A stretch of 30,521 nt of DNA from Lachnospiraceae bacterium (GTDB taxonomy: Bacteria; Bacillota_A; Clostridia; Lachnospirales; Lachnospiraceae): contig JAILPG010000151.1 in NCBI GenBank assembly GCA_024699595.1, forward strand, positions 1 through 30,521, in the 5' to 3' direction. Made by a program: the position numbers and the translations under genes. Positions 1 to 7,663 of the stretch are shown in pieces (the stretch's first letter is position 1; each line of letters begins with the position of its first letter). The notes beneath the pieces were generated by a model. That model did not search any database. It saw only the letters and a program-made list of their open reading frames with translations, and had not been told where the DNA came from.

Positions 1-22
1 TCTACCATTGAACCACACCTGC
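1..22 (-). tRNA. tRNA-Gly, 5' part only (window edge)
   Basis: Read on the minus strand, these bases begin GCAGGTGTGGTTCAATGG and continue GTAGA. This is a typical 5' acceptor and D-arm of a bacterial tRNA-Gly. The anticodon lies outside the window, so the isoacceptor cannot be read and the identity rests on resemblance. It starts one base after the discriminator of tRNA-Phe, so the two are co-transcribed. Confidence 0.6.
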
Positions 23-23
23 A

Positions 24-96
<73 letters not shown>

Positions 97-125
97 TTAA
101 TCACGATTTCAGCACCGCAAATGCT

Positions 126-154
126 ATTATAACCATAATAAATTGTTTTGGCAA
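126..154 (-). promoter_or_regulatory. Promoter of the tRNA-Phe/tRNA-Gly cluster
   Basis: On the minus strand there is TTGCCA (149-154), a 17-nt spacer and a perfect TATAAT (126-131). Transcription would start near 119, about 20 nt before the first tRNA base. The -35 element overlaps the possible -35 of the divergent radical SAM gene. Confidence 0.75.
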
Positions 155-175
155 GCACAAATTTCAATATATTAT
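148..175 (+). promoter_or_regulatory. Possible promoter of the radical SAM gene
   Basis: TTGGCA (148-153), a 16-nt spacer and TATTAT (170-175) lie just upstream of the chosen start at 197. The match is moderate. Its -35 shares bases with the -35 of the divergent tRNA promoter, so the two might compete for polymerase. Confidence 0.35.
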
Positions 176-196
176 CGTATATGCTATCATAAACCC

Positions 197-1075
197 ATGA
201 GACAGCAGACTCTGAACGAATACATAAAGAACAGATACGGGCTGAAACTTTACAAAATAGCTCTGGATGCCGGCTTTACCTGCCCAAACAGGGATGGAAC
301 GCTGGGATACGGCGGATGCATTTTCTGTTCCGATCGCGGATCGGGAGATTTTTCCGAAAACCGGTCTCTCACTGTCACTGAACAGATAGAGCGGGGCAAA
401 GAACGTGTAAAAGCCAAACTTCCAAAATCGGAGTATGCCTATATCGCCTACTTTCAGGCCTTCACCAACACCTATGCACCCGTGGAAAGGCTCAGATCCC
501 TGTACACAGAGGCCATTGATCATCCCGAAGTGTATCTTCTCTCTATAGCTACAAGACCAGACTGCCTTCCTGAGGAGGTTCTTGATCTCATATCGGAGCT
601 TAATGAGATAAAGCCTGTCTGGATAGAACTCGGTCTTCAGACCATACATGAGAGATCCGCAGAATACATAAACAGAGGATATCCCTTAGAAGTCTATGAT
701 GACGCTGTGGCAAGGCTTAAAAGCCGTAACATCGAGACGATCGTTCATGTTATCCTCGGACTGCCGGATGAGACAAGGGAAGATATGCTAAAAACCGTTA
801 ATTACGTTGGAAAGAGCGGTGTAAACGGGATAAAGCTGCAGCTTCTTCATGTGCTTAAGGGAACCGGGCTTGCAAAGGATTATGAAGCAGGAAAGTTTGA
901 CTGCCTCACACTGGATGAATATATAACCCTTATCCGGGACTGCCTTGATATCCTCCCGGATGATATAGTGATCCACAGAATGACCGGTGACGGCGATAAG
1001 AAAAACCTCATAGCACCGATGTGGAGTGCTGATAAGAAAACCGTGCTGAACAGGCTAAACTGTTTTTTGCGTTAA
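197..1075 (+). CDS. TIGR01212-family radical SAM protein (YhcC/YtqA type)
   Basis: This predicted 292-residue radical SAM enzyme begins MRQQTLNEYIKNRYG and continues to the cluster region GFTCPNRDG...GYGGCIFC, the cysteine arrangement of the YhcC/YtqA family that binds a 4Fe-4S cluster and cleaves S-adenosylmethionine. Length is typical. I chose the ATG at 197 because the family starts close to the N-(K/R)-YG motif; an upstream in-frame TTG at 143 would add 18 residues unlike the family. No clear Shine-Dalgarno site is visible. The Bacillus homologue YtqA has been linked to wobble-uridine modification of tRNA; applying that here is inference. It stands alone between a tRNA cluster and the PrsW-type gene. 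Confidence 0.85.
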   Translation: MRQQTLNEYIKNRYGLKLYKIALDAGFTCPNRDGTLGYGGCIFCSDRGSGDFSENRSLTVTEQIERGKERVKAKLPKSEYAYIAYFQAFTNTYAPVERLRSLYTEAIDHPEVYLLSIATRPDCLPEEVLDLISELNEIKPVWIELGLQTIHERSAEYINRGYPLEVYDDAVARLKSRNIETIVHVILGLPDETREDMLKTVNYVGKSGVNGIKLQLLHVLKGTGLAKDYEAGKFDCLTLDEYITLIRDCLDILPDDIVIHRMTGDGDKKNLIAPMWSADKKTVLNRLNCFLR

Positions 1076-1107
1076 CAGTTGCATCTTATCACATTCTGTA
1101 TTATTCT

Positions 1108-1123
1108 TTTCCTGTACAGGAAA
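1108..1123. promoter_or_regulatory. 16-bp perfect palindrome upstream of the PrsW-type gene
   Basis: TTTCCTGTACAGGAAA is its own reverse complement. The half-site TTTTCCTGT (1107-1115) occurs again at 1158-1166, still upstream of the next gene's start at 1200. It could be a dimeric-regulator operator; no regulator is identified. The rest of the 124-nt gap is T-rich and shows no convincing terminator. Confidence 0.3.
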
Positions 1124-1199
1124 TTTAAATATCTCATTTGTTTGTTTTTGTTTTTATTTTTCCTGTCAGATCAACGACTAAAACAAAGGAAGCATGTCT

Positions 1200-2252
1200 A
1201 TGGAACAAAAATATTGCGTACACTGCGGAACACAATTAGACCCGTCATGCAGATTCTGCACAAACTGCGGAAAGAGGCTGATCTTTGATAATGTACGTCC
1301 ACAGGATCTTAGTGTTTCAAACAGAACTCCGGTAAATCCTGTATCCTCAGGCCAGATCCCGTTCGAACCGGGACCGATAAACCCTGATCCGGGTTTTAGT
1401 ACCGGCCAGTTCGTACAGGGACCCCAGAACATCACTCCTGTCAGAAGGCAGGACAAAAAAACCTCTGTCAAACTGCTCCCCATACTGTTGATAGCTTTTC
1501 TTTCCATCAGTGCACTTATCACCGGAAGCACGATGATAGATGCAGGCGCGGGGATCACTATCTGGGGTATTCTGGTATTCGGATGCGTTCCGCCCATTGC
1601 TCTATTAATATACATATACAGACTCGACAGGGTTGAAAAGGAGCCTGTCTCTCTGCTTGCACTGCTTTTTGCTTTCGGAGCTCTTGCCATCATACCGCCT
1701 ATCATAATAGGTGACATCTTTGATGGAATTATAGAACTTTTGCATATCAGTACCGACAGTCTTTTCTACCTGATCCTTGAGAACTTCCTTGCGGTAGCTT
1801 TAGTAGAGGAGCTTAGCAAATACTTTGTTGTGAAGCGTCTTACCTGGAAGCATCCCGCCTTTAGTTACCGTTTTGACGGAGTTGTATATGGTGCCACTGC
1901 TGCCCTCGGATTTGCTCTCATAGAAAACATCTTCTACATTGCAGGTGACGGTGTCGGCTCAGCCATCGCAAGGGCTGCTACGGCTATTCCAGGTCACTGT
2001 ATGTTCGGTATTTACATAGGTTATTATTACGGTCAGGCCAAGGCCTTTGAGGTAAGAGGTCTGCACGGAAAGTCCATGAAGATGCGGATACGCGGCGTGC
2101 TTACGGCTGCTTTCATGCACGGACTGTATGATTTTGTATGCAGCCTCCAGTCTGACTTCATGGCAATAGTTCTCTTTATTCTCATAGCAGCCTACAACGT
2201 GATCGCATACATCAACGTCAATAAATACGCAAAACAGGATGAAATGATCTGA
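1200..2252 (+). CDS. Zinc-ribbon PrsW-family intramembrane metalloprotease
   Basis: The N-terminus carries a zinc ribbon made of CVHCG and CTNCG. A proline/glycine-rich, probably disordered linker follows, then about eight hydrophobic segments. The membrane part has the PrsW hallmarks: a Glu-Glu pair in VEELSKY, the segment ALIENIFY, a histidine in PGHCMFG and another in AFMHGLYDF. PrsW proteases cleave membrane-anchored substrates such as anti-sigma factors; the substrate here is unknown. The ATG at 1200 is preferred over 1194 because the AAAGGA site at 1185-1190 is then 9 nt away instead of 3. The Fic-like gene follows 22 nt downstream, probably in the same operon. Confidence 0.85.
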   Translation: MEQKYCVHCGTQLDPSCRFCTNCGKRLIFDNVRPQDLSVSNRTPVNPVSSGQIPFEPGPINPDPGFSTGQFVQGPQNITPVRRQDKKTSVKLLPILLIAFLSISALITGSTMIDAGAGITIWGILVFGCVPPIALLIYIYRLDRVEKEPVSLLALLFAFGALAIIPPIIIGDIFDGIIELLHISTDSLFYLILENFLAVALVEELSKYFVVKRLTWKHPAFSYRFDGVVYGATAALGFALIENIFYIAGDGVGSAIARAATAIPGHCMFGIYIGYYYGQAKAFEVRGLHGKSMKMRIRGVLTAAFMHGLYDFVCSLQSDFMAIVLFILIAAYNVIAYINVNKYAKQDEMI

Positions 2253-2274
2253 GATACACGGAAAGGAACAGTTT

Positions 2275-3108
2275 ATGAATTATATTTCGGTCTCTGAGAC
2301 AGCAAAAAGATGGAATATAACGGAAAGAGCAGTCAGAAATTATCTGGTCGAAGGAAGGATCCCCGGAGCCTTTATGACGGGAAAGACCTGGGTAGTTCCG
2401 GATGAGGCCAAAAAACCTGACAGAAAGCCGAGAGCCCGTACAATGCCCATGTTTCTTTCGGAACGGCTCAAATATGAAAAAAAGAACAGGATCACCGGCG
2501 GGATATACGAGACATTTCAGATAAAAACCGCCTATCATTCCAATCATATCGCAGGTAATCCGCTTTCTCTCGAAGATGTTACGGGCATAATAACCAAGAA
2601 CTGCGTATCCGGGGAAAATCTGGATATAGATGATATTCTCCTGATCCTCAATCATTACCGTGCCATGAACCATATGATCGACAGTATCGACAAGCCGGTA
2701 TCGGAAAGCTTTATTGACAGGCTGTATCATCTGATGTCAGCAGGGATCAGGAATAAAAAGGGAGTACAGGAATTCCCCGATAAAACAGAGAGCAGACCGC
2801 TATCCGACATACTTCGGGAATACAATGACTCTGAGCGTGTCTCATTTGAGGATATCCTCGGACTACACTCTGACCTTATGAAGGCCGGACCCTGCAAGAA
2901 TTACAACGGGCAGATCGCAAGGCTCATTCTCTTTAAGGAATGCATAAAGAACAAGTTCATTCCCTTTGTCATGGATGACGAATTGAAGCTCAGCTATTAC
3001 AGGGGTATCAGGGAATGGGATCATGAGCAGTGGTATCTTACGGATACCTGCAGGATAGCTCAGGACCGAATGACTGAAATACTTAACGAATATGACATTC
3101 TGTTGTAG
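2275..3108 (+). CDS. HTH protein with degenerate Fic domain (pseudo-Fic)
   Basis: Residues 1-45 form a MerR/excisionase-like helix-turn-helix (SVSETAKRWNITERAVRNY, then GRIPGAF and TWVVP). The remainder resembles Fic proteins: a YHSNHIAGNPLSL segment near residue 87, and LILFKECIKNKFIPFV...LKLSYYRG...YLTDTC after the core. The core itself, normally HPFxDGNGRxxR, reads GPCKNYNGQIAR at 205-216. The catalytic His is Gly, the acidic residue Asn and the phosphate-binding Arg Gln. The inhibitory-helix Glu of (S/T)xxxEGN is Ala93. It is therefore probably unable to transfer AMP and may act as a DNA-binding regulator. Start ATG has AAAGGA 7 nt upstream. It lies in tandem with the PrsW-type gene. Confidence 0.75.
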   Translation: MNYISVSETAKRWNITERAVRNYLVEGRIPGAFMTGKTWVVPDEAKKPDRKPRARTMPMFLSERLKYEKKNRITGGIYETFQIKTAYHSNHIAGNPLSLEDVTGIITKNCVSGENLDIDDILLILNHYRAMNHMIDSIDKPVSESFIDRLYHLMSAGIRNKKGVQEFPDKTESRPLSDILREYNDSERVSFEDILGLHSDLMKAGPCKNYNGQIARLILFKECIKNKFIPFVMDDELKLSYYRGIREWDHEQWYLTDTCRIAQDRMTEILNEYDILL

Positions 3109-3112
3109 GGTG

Positions 3113-3141
3113 TTGACAATAGCTGCTATTTTTGTTATCAT
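3113..3141 (+). promoter_or_regulatory. Promoter of tRNA-Gly
   Basis: Perfect TTGACA (3113-3118), a 17-nt spacer and TATCAT (3136-3141), with a TG one base before the -10 (extended -10). It begins five bases after the stop of the pseudo-Fic gene and predicts a start about 25 nt before the tRNA. Confidence 0.85.
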
Positions 3142-3172
3142 TTGATGGCGTCAAAAAAACGGCGCTTATATT

Positions 3173-3244
3173 GCACGAGTGGCTCAGTGGTGGAGTATCG
3201 CCTTGCCAAGGCGAGGGTCGCGGGTTCGAATCCCGTCTCGTGCT
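3173..3244 (+). tRNA. tRNA-Gly (GCC)
   Basis: Complete cloverleaf: acceptor arms GCACGAG and CTCGTGC with discriminator T, D-arm TGGCTCAGTGGTGGAGTA, anticodon stem-loop CGCCT-TGCCAAG-GCG with anticodon GCC, and T-arm GCGGGTTCGAATCCCGT. No encoded CCA. It is a single-gene unit with its own promoter and terminator. A second, differing tRNA-Gly begins at the left edge. Confidence 0.96.
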
Positions 3245-3252
3245 CTGATGTC

Positions 3253-3290
3253 ACGAAAAAGGATATCCACAAGGGATATCCTTTTTTCGT
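3253..3290. terminator. Bidirectional rho-independent terminator
   Basis: The arms ACGAAAAAGGATATCC (3253-3268) and GGATATCCTTTTTTCGT (3274-3290) pair around a 5-nt loop, with A/T-rich flanks giving a U-tract on either strand. It ends tRNA-Gly on the plus strand. On the minus strand it starts about 10 nt after the TAA at 3301-3303 that closes the extended frame of the surface protein. Confidence 0.88.
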
Positions 3291-3300
3291 GAGTCATGCG

Positions 3301-3534
3301 TTATTTTACTGCGATCACATCGCCTTGTGAAACACCATCCTCGGTGTTTAGTATAAGCCATGCGTTTATATCCGCAGATGCCTCTTTTTTATGTGTATTG
3401 GCTTTAAGAGCCAGATCAAGATCCGTCACGCCATCACAGGGTATGACATCAAGAAGGCTCGTGGTTATTTCATTCCCTTCATGCAGTATGTAAGCTTCAT
3501 CACCCTTTTTGAAGGTTCCCTCCTGACTGTCCCT
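3301..3534 (-). pseudogene. In-frame 3' continuation of the surface-protein gene after a TGA
   Basis: On the minus strand, the codon frame of the surface protein stays open for exactly 77 codons after the TGA at 3535-3537, ending at TAA 3301-3303. The codons resemble those of the neighbours, and the product has ordinary soluble-protein composition (for example KKGDEAYILHEGNE and ASADINAWLILNTEDG). There is no start codon or ribosome site of its own. The terminator follows the TAA directly, which suggests this was or is the true end of the gene. It could be a nonsense-mutated tail, a readthrough extension or, less likely, a relic of a separate gene. Confidence 0.6.
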
Positions 3535-6183
3535 TCAGTCTTTATAGTTCAGATCAAAGGCGTATCCATTCACATTATTCAGATTTACTGTAATGGTTTC
3601 AGGATCATTATCGCTATCATCGTAGGTAACAACCTTTCCGCCCTTCAACAGCGCTAAGATCATGAAGGTTCGTCCGGGTTTTTGGTACTGCGCAGGAATA
3701 TCCATTTTCAGTTCCCCGTTCTTTATGCTGTAGTCTGCCTTGTCATCAACGGTTATATTAAAGGAAAAGGCTTCCAGCATGCCTGAGGATCTTGCATTAA
3801 AGAAGGCAAGCCTTCCAAGAGGTCCCTGTTTCTGCTTTCCGATCTTTACATTGCCGGTACCCCTCCCGCTCATGTGAAATCCGCCCACAATAGCATCGGG
3901 ATTTACAGGAGCCTGATACCCCGGATTTTCCTCATATACTGCAGGCTGTTCCGGCTCCGGTTGTGGCTCAGACCCCGGAACAGTCTCCCAGACAGCAGTA
4001 AGCCTGACATCTCCATACTTTCCTTTCAACGGTGTCCCTGCGTCGTATATCCTTTCGTCAACCCAGTTTCCGTTTACATCACCTGCTTTCCAGCCCCTGA
4101 AAACAGATCTGTTCTTTTCTGCAGACGGAAGGGTGTTATCACTCAGGATATAATATTTCTGATCCTCTATATTTGTCCCGCCGCCAGTATCAAATACTAC
4201 AGTGTATTCCCACAGTGCGTATAAATCTGTTAATGACCCGCTGTAAACATTATTTGTTGTTTTATCGCTATAGACTGTAGCAGATGCCGGATACAATATA
4301 ATACTGTCATTGTTTAGATTGCTCCATCCCATAAACCTGTGTCCGTTATATGTAAAGAGATTCTCGGAGAGTTGTCTTCCATCCCCGTATTCCCGGTTCT
4401 GGTTGTCCATGCTGCCGCTTCCGCCGTTCTCATGAAATATGACCGTGTATCTTACAGGATCCCATTGGCCAGACACGGTAATATCACCATACATGCCGTC
4501 AAGTGACATTCCGCTTTCATATACGTTATCGTTTACCCAGCTTCCGGATGCCACTGTTACTTTCCACCCTCCAAAATTATATCCTTCCCTGTAACCGGGT
4601 GATATGTCCAATTTATCATTCCCGGGATTCGTCGTCGGATATTTCTGGGTTCTGCGTACCGTTCCATCATCGTTTTTATAGGTGATGGTATATTCCTCAT
4701 ATCTTGCCCAGCGGGCATACAGGATCTGGTCATTATTCAGGCTTACGCTCGTTTCCTTTGTTACCCTTGTCCCGTCTGTTATTGCTGTATACCATCCGAC
4801 AAATTTATATCCCTGCCGTGTCGGTGACGGCAGATCTCCATAGACGGATTCATCGCTTTCCCCGGAAAAAACGATCTTACTCGCCGGCGAAACTGTCACA
4901 CTATCACTTCCCGAATTGGCATTAAACGTTACTGTATAGGGCCTGCCCAAAGGAGTCACACTGCCAGATTCCATAGCGGAAATTCCATTTCCACGGGGAT
5001 AGTATGTTATGCTTCCACCCTCCTGCAGTCCGGTAATATTCGGTAATACTTCTTCTCCATCCTTTGCAGAACATCCTCCATTTCCAATGGCAGCTCCGCT
5101 TTCACTTATAACATTAGTAAATTCTTCATACTTTCCACCGCCGGAAGCTTTTACTGTACCGGATCCACTGATAGTGATATCCGAACCGGTTCCATAACTG
5201 TTTGATGTGTCATCCCCCCCGGAGCCGCCTCCGATGCCTGCAGCTCCGCTTCCTCCGGCTGCTGTTACCGTACCACCCGCAATAGTTATACTGCTGCCAT
5301 CAGCATATATACCTCCGCCGATACCCGCACCGTATATACCTCCGGTCGCTTTTACCGTACCCCCGGTGATCCGAATTCTTGTGCCCTTTCCGTTTATATT
5401 AAATCCGCCGCCGATACCGGCTCCTTTGTACCCGCCTTGTGCAGTTACAGTTCCACCGCTTATTGTAATATCAGACCCCATCGCGCCTTCGCCGCCGCCG
5501 ATACCGGATGCTCCGGTTCCGCCGGTAGCCGTAACCTGACCGCCATTTATGGTAATATGAGAACCTGAGCGCCCTCCCGATCCTCCTCCGCCAATGCCGG
5601 CTCCTCCCCCCGCTCCTGTTGAAGTTATGATGCCGCCGTTTATCTCTATATATGAACCATTTCTGCCAAGGGAACCTCCTATTCCCGCCGGCCCCCAAGA
5701 ATCCCGGTACAGGCCGGCTCCGCCTTGTACATTAAGGGTTCCTGTCCCGTCTATTTTTAAGACCTTATCCTCGCCGCAATCCTGATGTTCAAGCCCTGCT
5801 TTGTATAATCCGCCTTTAAGGGTATTTGTCCCCTGGATCTCAATAAATGCCTTGCAGTTGGCAGTTATCGCGGGACGATCAGTTTGGGAAGCATCGATTG
5901 TCAGATCCTTAAGTATTACATGTGCTTCGTTATTGCCCTCAGCTGATATGGTAAGGGTTCCGCCTGCGGAATTGCCGGAAATAACCGGAACAGAGGGATT
6001 ATTTACCGTATACTGCACACCCTCTTTCTCTACCGTGCAGCCTTCAGAGGTAGCAGTTATCGTGATACTGCGGTTTGAAATATCGAATTCATCTGGTGAC
6101 GCAAAGACTGAAACTGCAGGCAGATTTGCCGCAAACAGCGCTATGATCTCCAATATGGCTATTCTTTTAATGATACTCTTCAT
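3535..6183 (-). CDS. Secreted glycine-rich repeat protein with InlB-type repeats
   Basis: 882 residues. Residues 1-28 are a signal peptide (two Lys and an Arg near the N-terminus, hydrophobic core, VFA cleavage site). Residues 35-150 are Thr/Asn-rich beta-type sequence. Residues 154-350 are six glycine-rich repeats around AGIGGG and ITISGGTVTA, as in carbohydrate-binding or adhesin-like beta-solenoids. Residues 416-732 hold four InlB-type (Listeria-Bacteroides) repeats, each with a YTVTF-like strand, a GW pair and a terminal W. A Pro/Glu linker follows near 740 and then a C-terminal beta domain. No LPXTG motif or C-terminal membrane helix is present, so it is secreted or held non-covalently. 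The frame continues past the TGA (see 3301-3534), so the protein may be truncated. Function in adhesion or glycan binding is inference. Confidence 0.85.
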   Translation of the reverse strand: MKSIIKRIAILEIIALFAANLPAVSVFASPDEFDISNRSITITATSEGCTVEKEGVQYTVNNPSVPVISGNSAGGTLTISAEGNNEAHVILKDLTIDASQTDRPAITANCKAFIEIQGTNTLKGGLYKAGLEHQDCGEDKVLKIDGTGTLNVQGGAGLYRDSWGPAGIGGSLGRNGSYIEINGGIITSTGAGGGAGIGGGGSGGRSGSHITINGGQVTATGGTGASGIGGGEGAMGSDITISGGTVTAQGGYKGAGIGGGFNINGKGTRIRITGGTVKATGGIYGAGIGGGIYADGSSITIAGGTVTAAGGSGAAGIGGGSGGDDTSNSYGTGSDITISGSGTVKASGGGKYEEFTNVISESGAAIGNGGCSAKDGEEVLPNITGLQEGGSITYYPRGNGISAMESGSVTPLGRPYTVTFNANSGSDSVTVSPASKIVFSGESDESVYGDLPSPTRQGYKFVGWYTAITDGTRVTKETSVSLNNDQILYARWARYEEYTITYKNDDGTVRRTQKYPTTNPGNDKLDISPGYREGYNFGGWKVTVASGSWVNDNVYESGMSLDGMYGDITVSGQWDPVRYTVIFHENGGSGSMDNQNREYGDGRQLSENLFTYNGHRFMGWSNLNNDSIILYPASATVYSDKTTNNVYSGSLTDLYALWEYTVVFDTGGGTNIEDQKYYILSDNTLPSAEKNRSVFRGWKAGDVNGNWVDERIYDAGTPLKGKYGDVRLTAVWETVPGSEPQPEPEQPAVYEENPGYQAPVNPDAIVGGFHMSGRGTGNVKIGKQKQGPLGRLAFFNARSSGMLEAFSFNITVDDKADYSIKNGELKMDIPAQYQKPGRTFMILALLKGGKVVTYDDSDNDPETITVNLNNVNGYAFDLNYKD
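5134..5724 (-). repeat. Six tandem glycine-rich repeats in the surface protein
   Basis: Each unit of about 27-37 codons contains a GIGG core and a strand such as ITINGG or ITISGGTV ending in (A/S)xG. The units have diverged in DNA sequence, so they are old repeats. The reverse strand shows proline-rich open frames only because of the GGN codon bias. Confidence 0.8.
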
Positions 6184-6284
6184 TTTTATACCTCGCTACA
6201 GACTGGCATACTCACCGGTGACGTTATAACTGCAAAAAATCCGGAGTGTTCTTAAAAGATAAATATACTCCTGATTATATTTAT

Positions 6285-6314
6285 ATAATAATGCTCTCCC
6301 CTGTATATTATCAA
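6285..6314 (-). promoter_or_regulatory. Possible promoter of the surface-protein gene
   Basis: On the minus strand, TTGATA (6309-6314), an 18-nt spacer and TATTAT (6285-6290) lie about 100 nt upstream of the ATG and just after the stop of the PrsW-like gene. The leader 6184-6284 contains no riboswitch class that I recognise. Confidence 0.4.
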
Positions 6315-6335
6315 GCTGTTTCCGGCAGCCTCTTT

Positions 6336-6995
6336 TCATATGACATTTTCATTGTTATAAACGGATGCATCCGACCCTCTCAGTCTCCTTGAGAGTAAAA
6401 ACAGGCCCATCGTAAATACCGGAATGATGCAGCCGATCACAAGGAATGCACCCGTTCTTGTGACCAGGATATTGAATACTCCATGATATGTGATGGCCAC
6501 GGATATGAGGCCGACAGTTCCGATTATCTGCAGCCACTGGTTTTTCCATAACCATATGAGTCCCGCTGATACCATGGCTCCGCAGACCACATGCATGGCA
6601 CCGGTTCCAAAGCCTCGTATCAGGAGACGTATCAGATTCTGTGATCCGTTGGTTAACAGGTAGCAGACATTTTCAAGTGTTGCAAATCCTACCGAGATCA
6701 TAAGCACATACTCGGGTACTCTTTCCCTTGGCGGACTCGCTACGATCAGACAGAAAAGGATCGGGGAAAACTTTACGACTTCCTCAACAAAAGGCGCTAC
6801 CTCTGTAACGGCATACTCCGACCCTACTCCGACAAGTGCCGCCATCCAGGTTGTGATGTAGGATGAGAGCAGGCATGCGCTCATTCCTGCAAGCAGGAAG
6901 ATCATGTGCATTTTTCTCCTGCTTCTTAAACCGATAGCGGCGATCAGTATGGGGGCGGCAAGACAGATATATACGTTCTCTATATAGGTGGTCAT
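6336..6995 (-). CDS. PrsW-family membrane protease-like protein
   Basis: 219 residues with about seven hydrophobic segments. It has the PrsW pattern: a Glu pair in FVEEVVKFSP (71-72), FATLENVCY (104-112), His135 in GAMHVVCG and His171 in TYHGVFN. This matches the order in the larger PrsW protein at 1200-2252, but there is no zinc ribbon. Site-1-type cleavage of a membrane-anchored regulator is the family role; the target is unknown. The start overlaps the upstream membrane-protein gene by 4 bases (ATGA), implying coupled translation. Confidence 0.75.
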   Translation of the reverse strand: MTTYIENVYICLAAPILIAAIGLRSRRKMHMIFLLAGMSACLLSSYITTWMAALVGVGSEYAVTEVAPFVEEVVKFSPILFCLIVASPPRERVPEYVLMISVGFATLENVCYLLTNGSQNLIRLLIRGFGTGAMHVVCGAMVSAGLIWLWKNQWLQIIGTVGLISVAITYHGVFNILVTRTGAFLVIGCIIPVFTMGLFLLSRRLRGSDASVYNNENVI

Positions 6996-7651
6996 TTTCT
7001 CACCGCCTTTCTGGCAGGTTCCCTTTTAAAGCGGCTCAGTGCATGGATAAGTCCGATGAGACATACAGAAAACAGCGTATCTATCCAGAAATAGGGATTG
7101 CCCAGTGTATCTCCCGGCCAGTATAAGCTTGAGCTTATCCACAAAGCATATTCAAGCGCGAGGATGATCAGACAGGTCAAATAGAACGGTCTTCTCTCAA
7201 TCCCTCCGCTTATCAGTCCATTGGTGACAAGCTGCAGCGCCACCGTCATGATCACGACAGAGACGATATTTCCCGCTGCATCTCCGTTTCGCACATAAAA
7301 AACGATCGCCATTGCGACCGTATATACCGGAATGAGATACTGAAACCGGTTTTCAATCTTAAAAGGCTTATCCCCTGCGAAATGGATCAGTAACAGGATA
7401 AGGAACAGATATGCAGTATACCAGCTCAGCTCTGAAATATAGAAATACTGGGATGTAGTATCGTATGCAATCAAATATAAGATGTTATAGAGATCACCGA
7501 TGAAATATTCAAACGCAAACAGGCCGATCAGTGTCCACTCATGACTTCCGTCGCTCCCCTGTTCCTCTCTTACGAACGCACGGAAAAATGCGACAGAGAA
7601 TACAACCGCCGCAAAAAACATCTGTATGATGTTATCGATGAGTTCGATCAT
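6992..7651 (-). CDS. Multi-pass membrane protein of unknown function
   Basis: 219 residues with about seven predicted hydrophobic helices and a basic C-terminus (SRFKREPARKAVRK). I recognise no family motif. It has a GGAG site 6 nt before the ATG and lies 12 nt after the cytidylate-kinase-like gene. The 4-base overlap with the PrsW-like gene suggests the two membrane proteins act together, perhaps as sensor and protease; this is inference from context. Confidence 0.7.
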   Translation of the reverse strand: MIELIDNIIQMFFAAVVFSVAFFRAFVREEQGSDGSHEWTLIGLFAFEYFIGDLYNILYLIAYDTTSQYFYISELSWYTAYLFLILLLIHFAGDKPFKIENRFQYLIPVYTVAMAIVFYVRNGDAAGNIVSVVIMTVALQLVTNGLISGGIERRPFYLTCLIILALEYALWISSSLYWPGDTLGNPYFWIDTLFSVCLIGLIHALSRFKREPARKAVRK

Positions 7652-7663
7652 ATATGCTCCATA

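Noticed and set aside
3296..3657. Plus-strand open frames over the 3' end of the surface protein
   Set aside because: The minus-strand frame, including its in-frame tail, explains the open sequence better, and these frames lack convincing ribosome sites and family similarity.
5207..5785. Long proline-rich open frames on the plus strand
   Set aside because: They are the reverse complement of the glycine-rich repeat block and have no ribosome sites; the minus-strand gene explains them.
6184..6284. Possible cyclic-di-GMP riboswitch in the surface-protein leader
   Set aside because: A GTAGCGAGG segment is superficially similar, but the other conserved bases and the paired arms of the class are not present.
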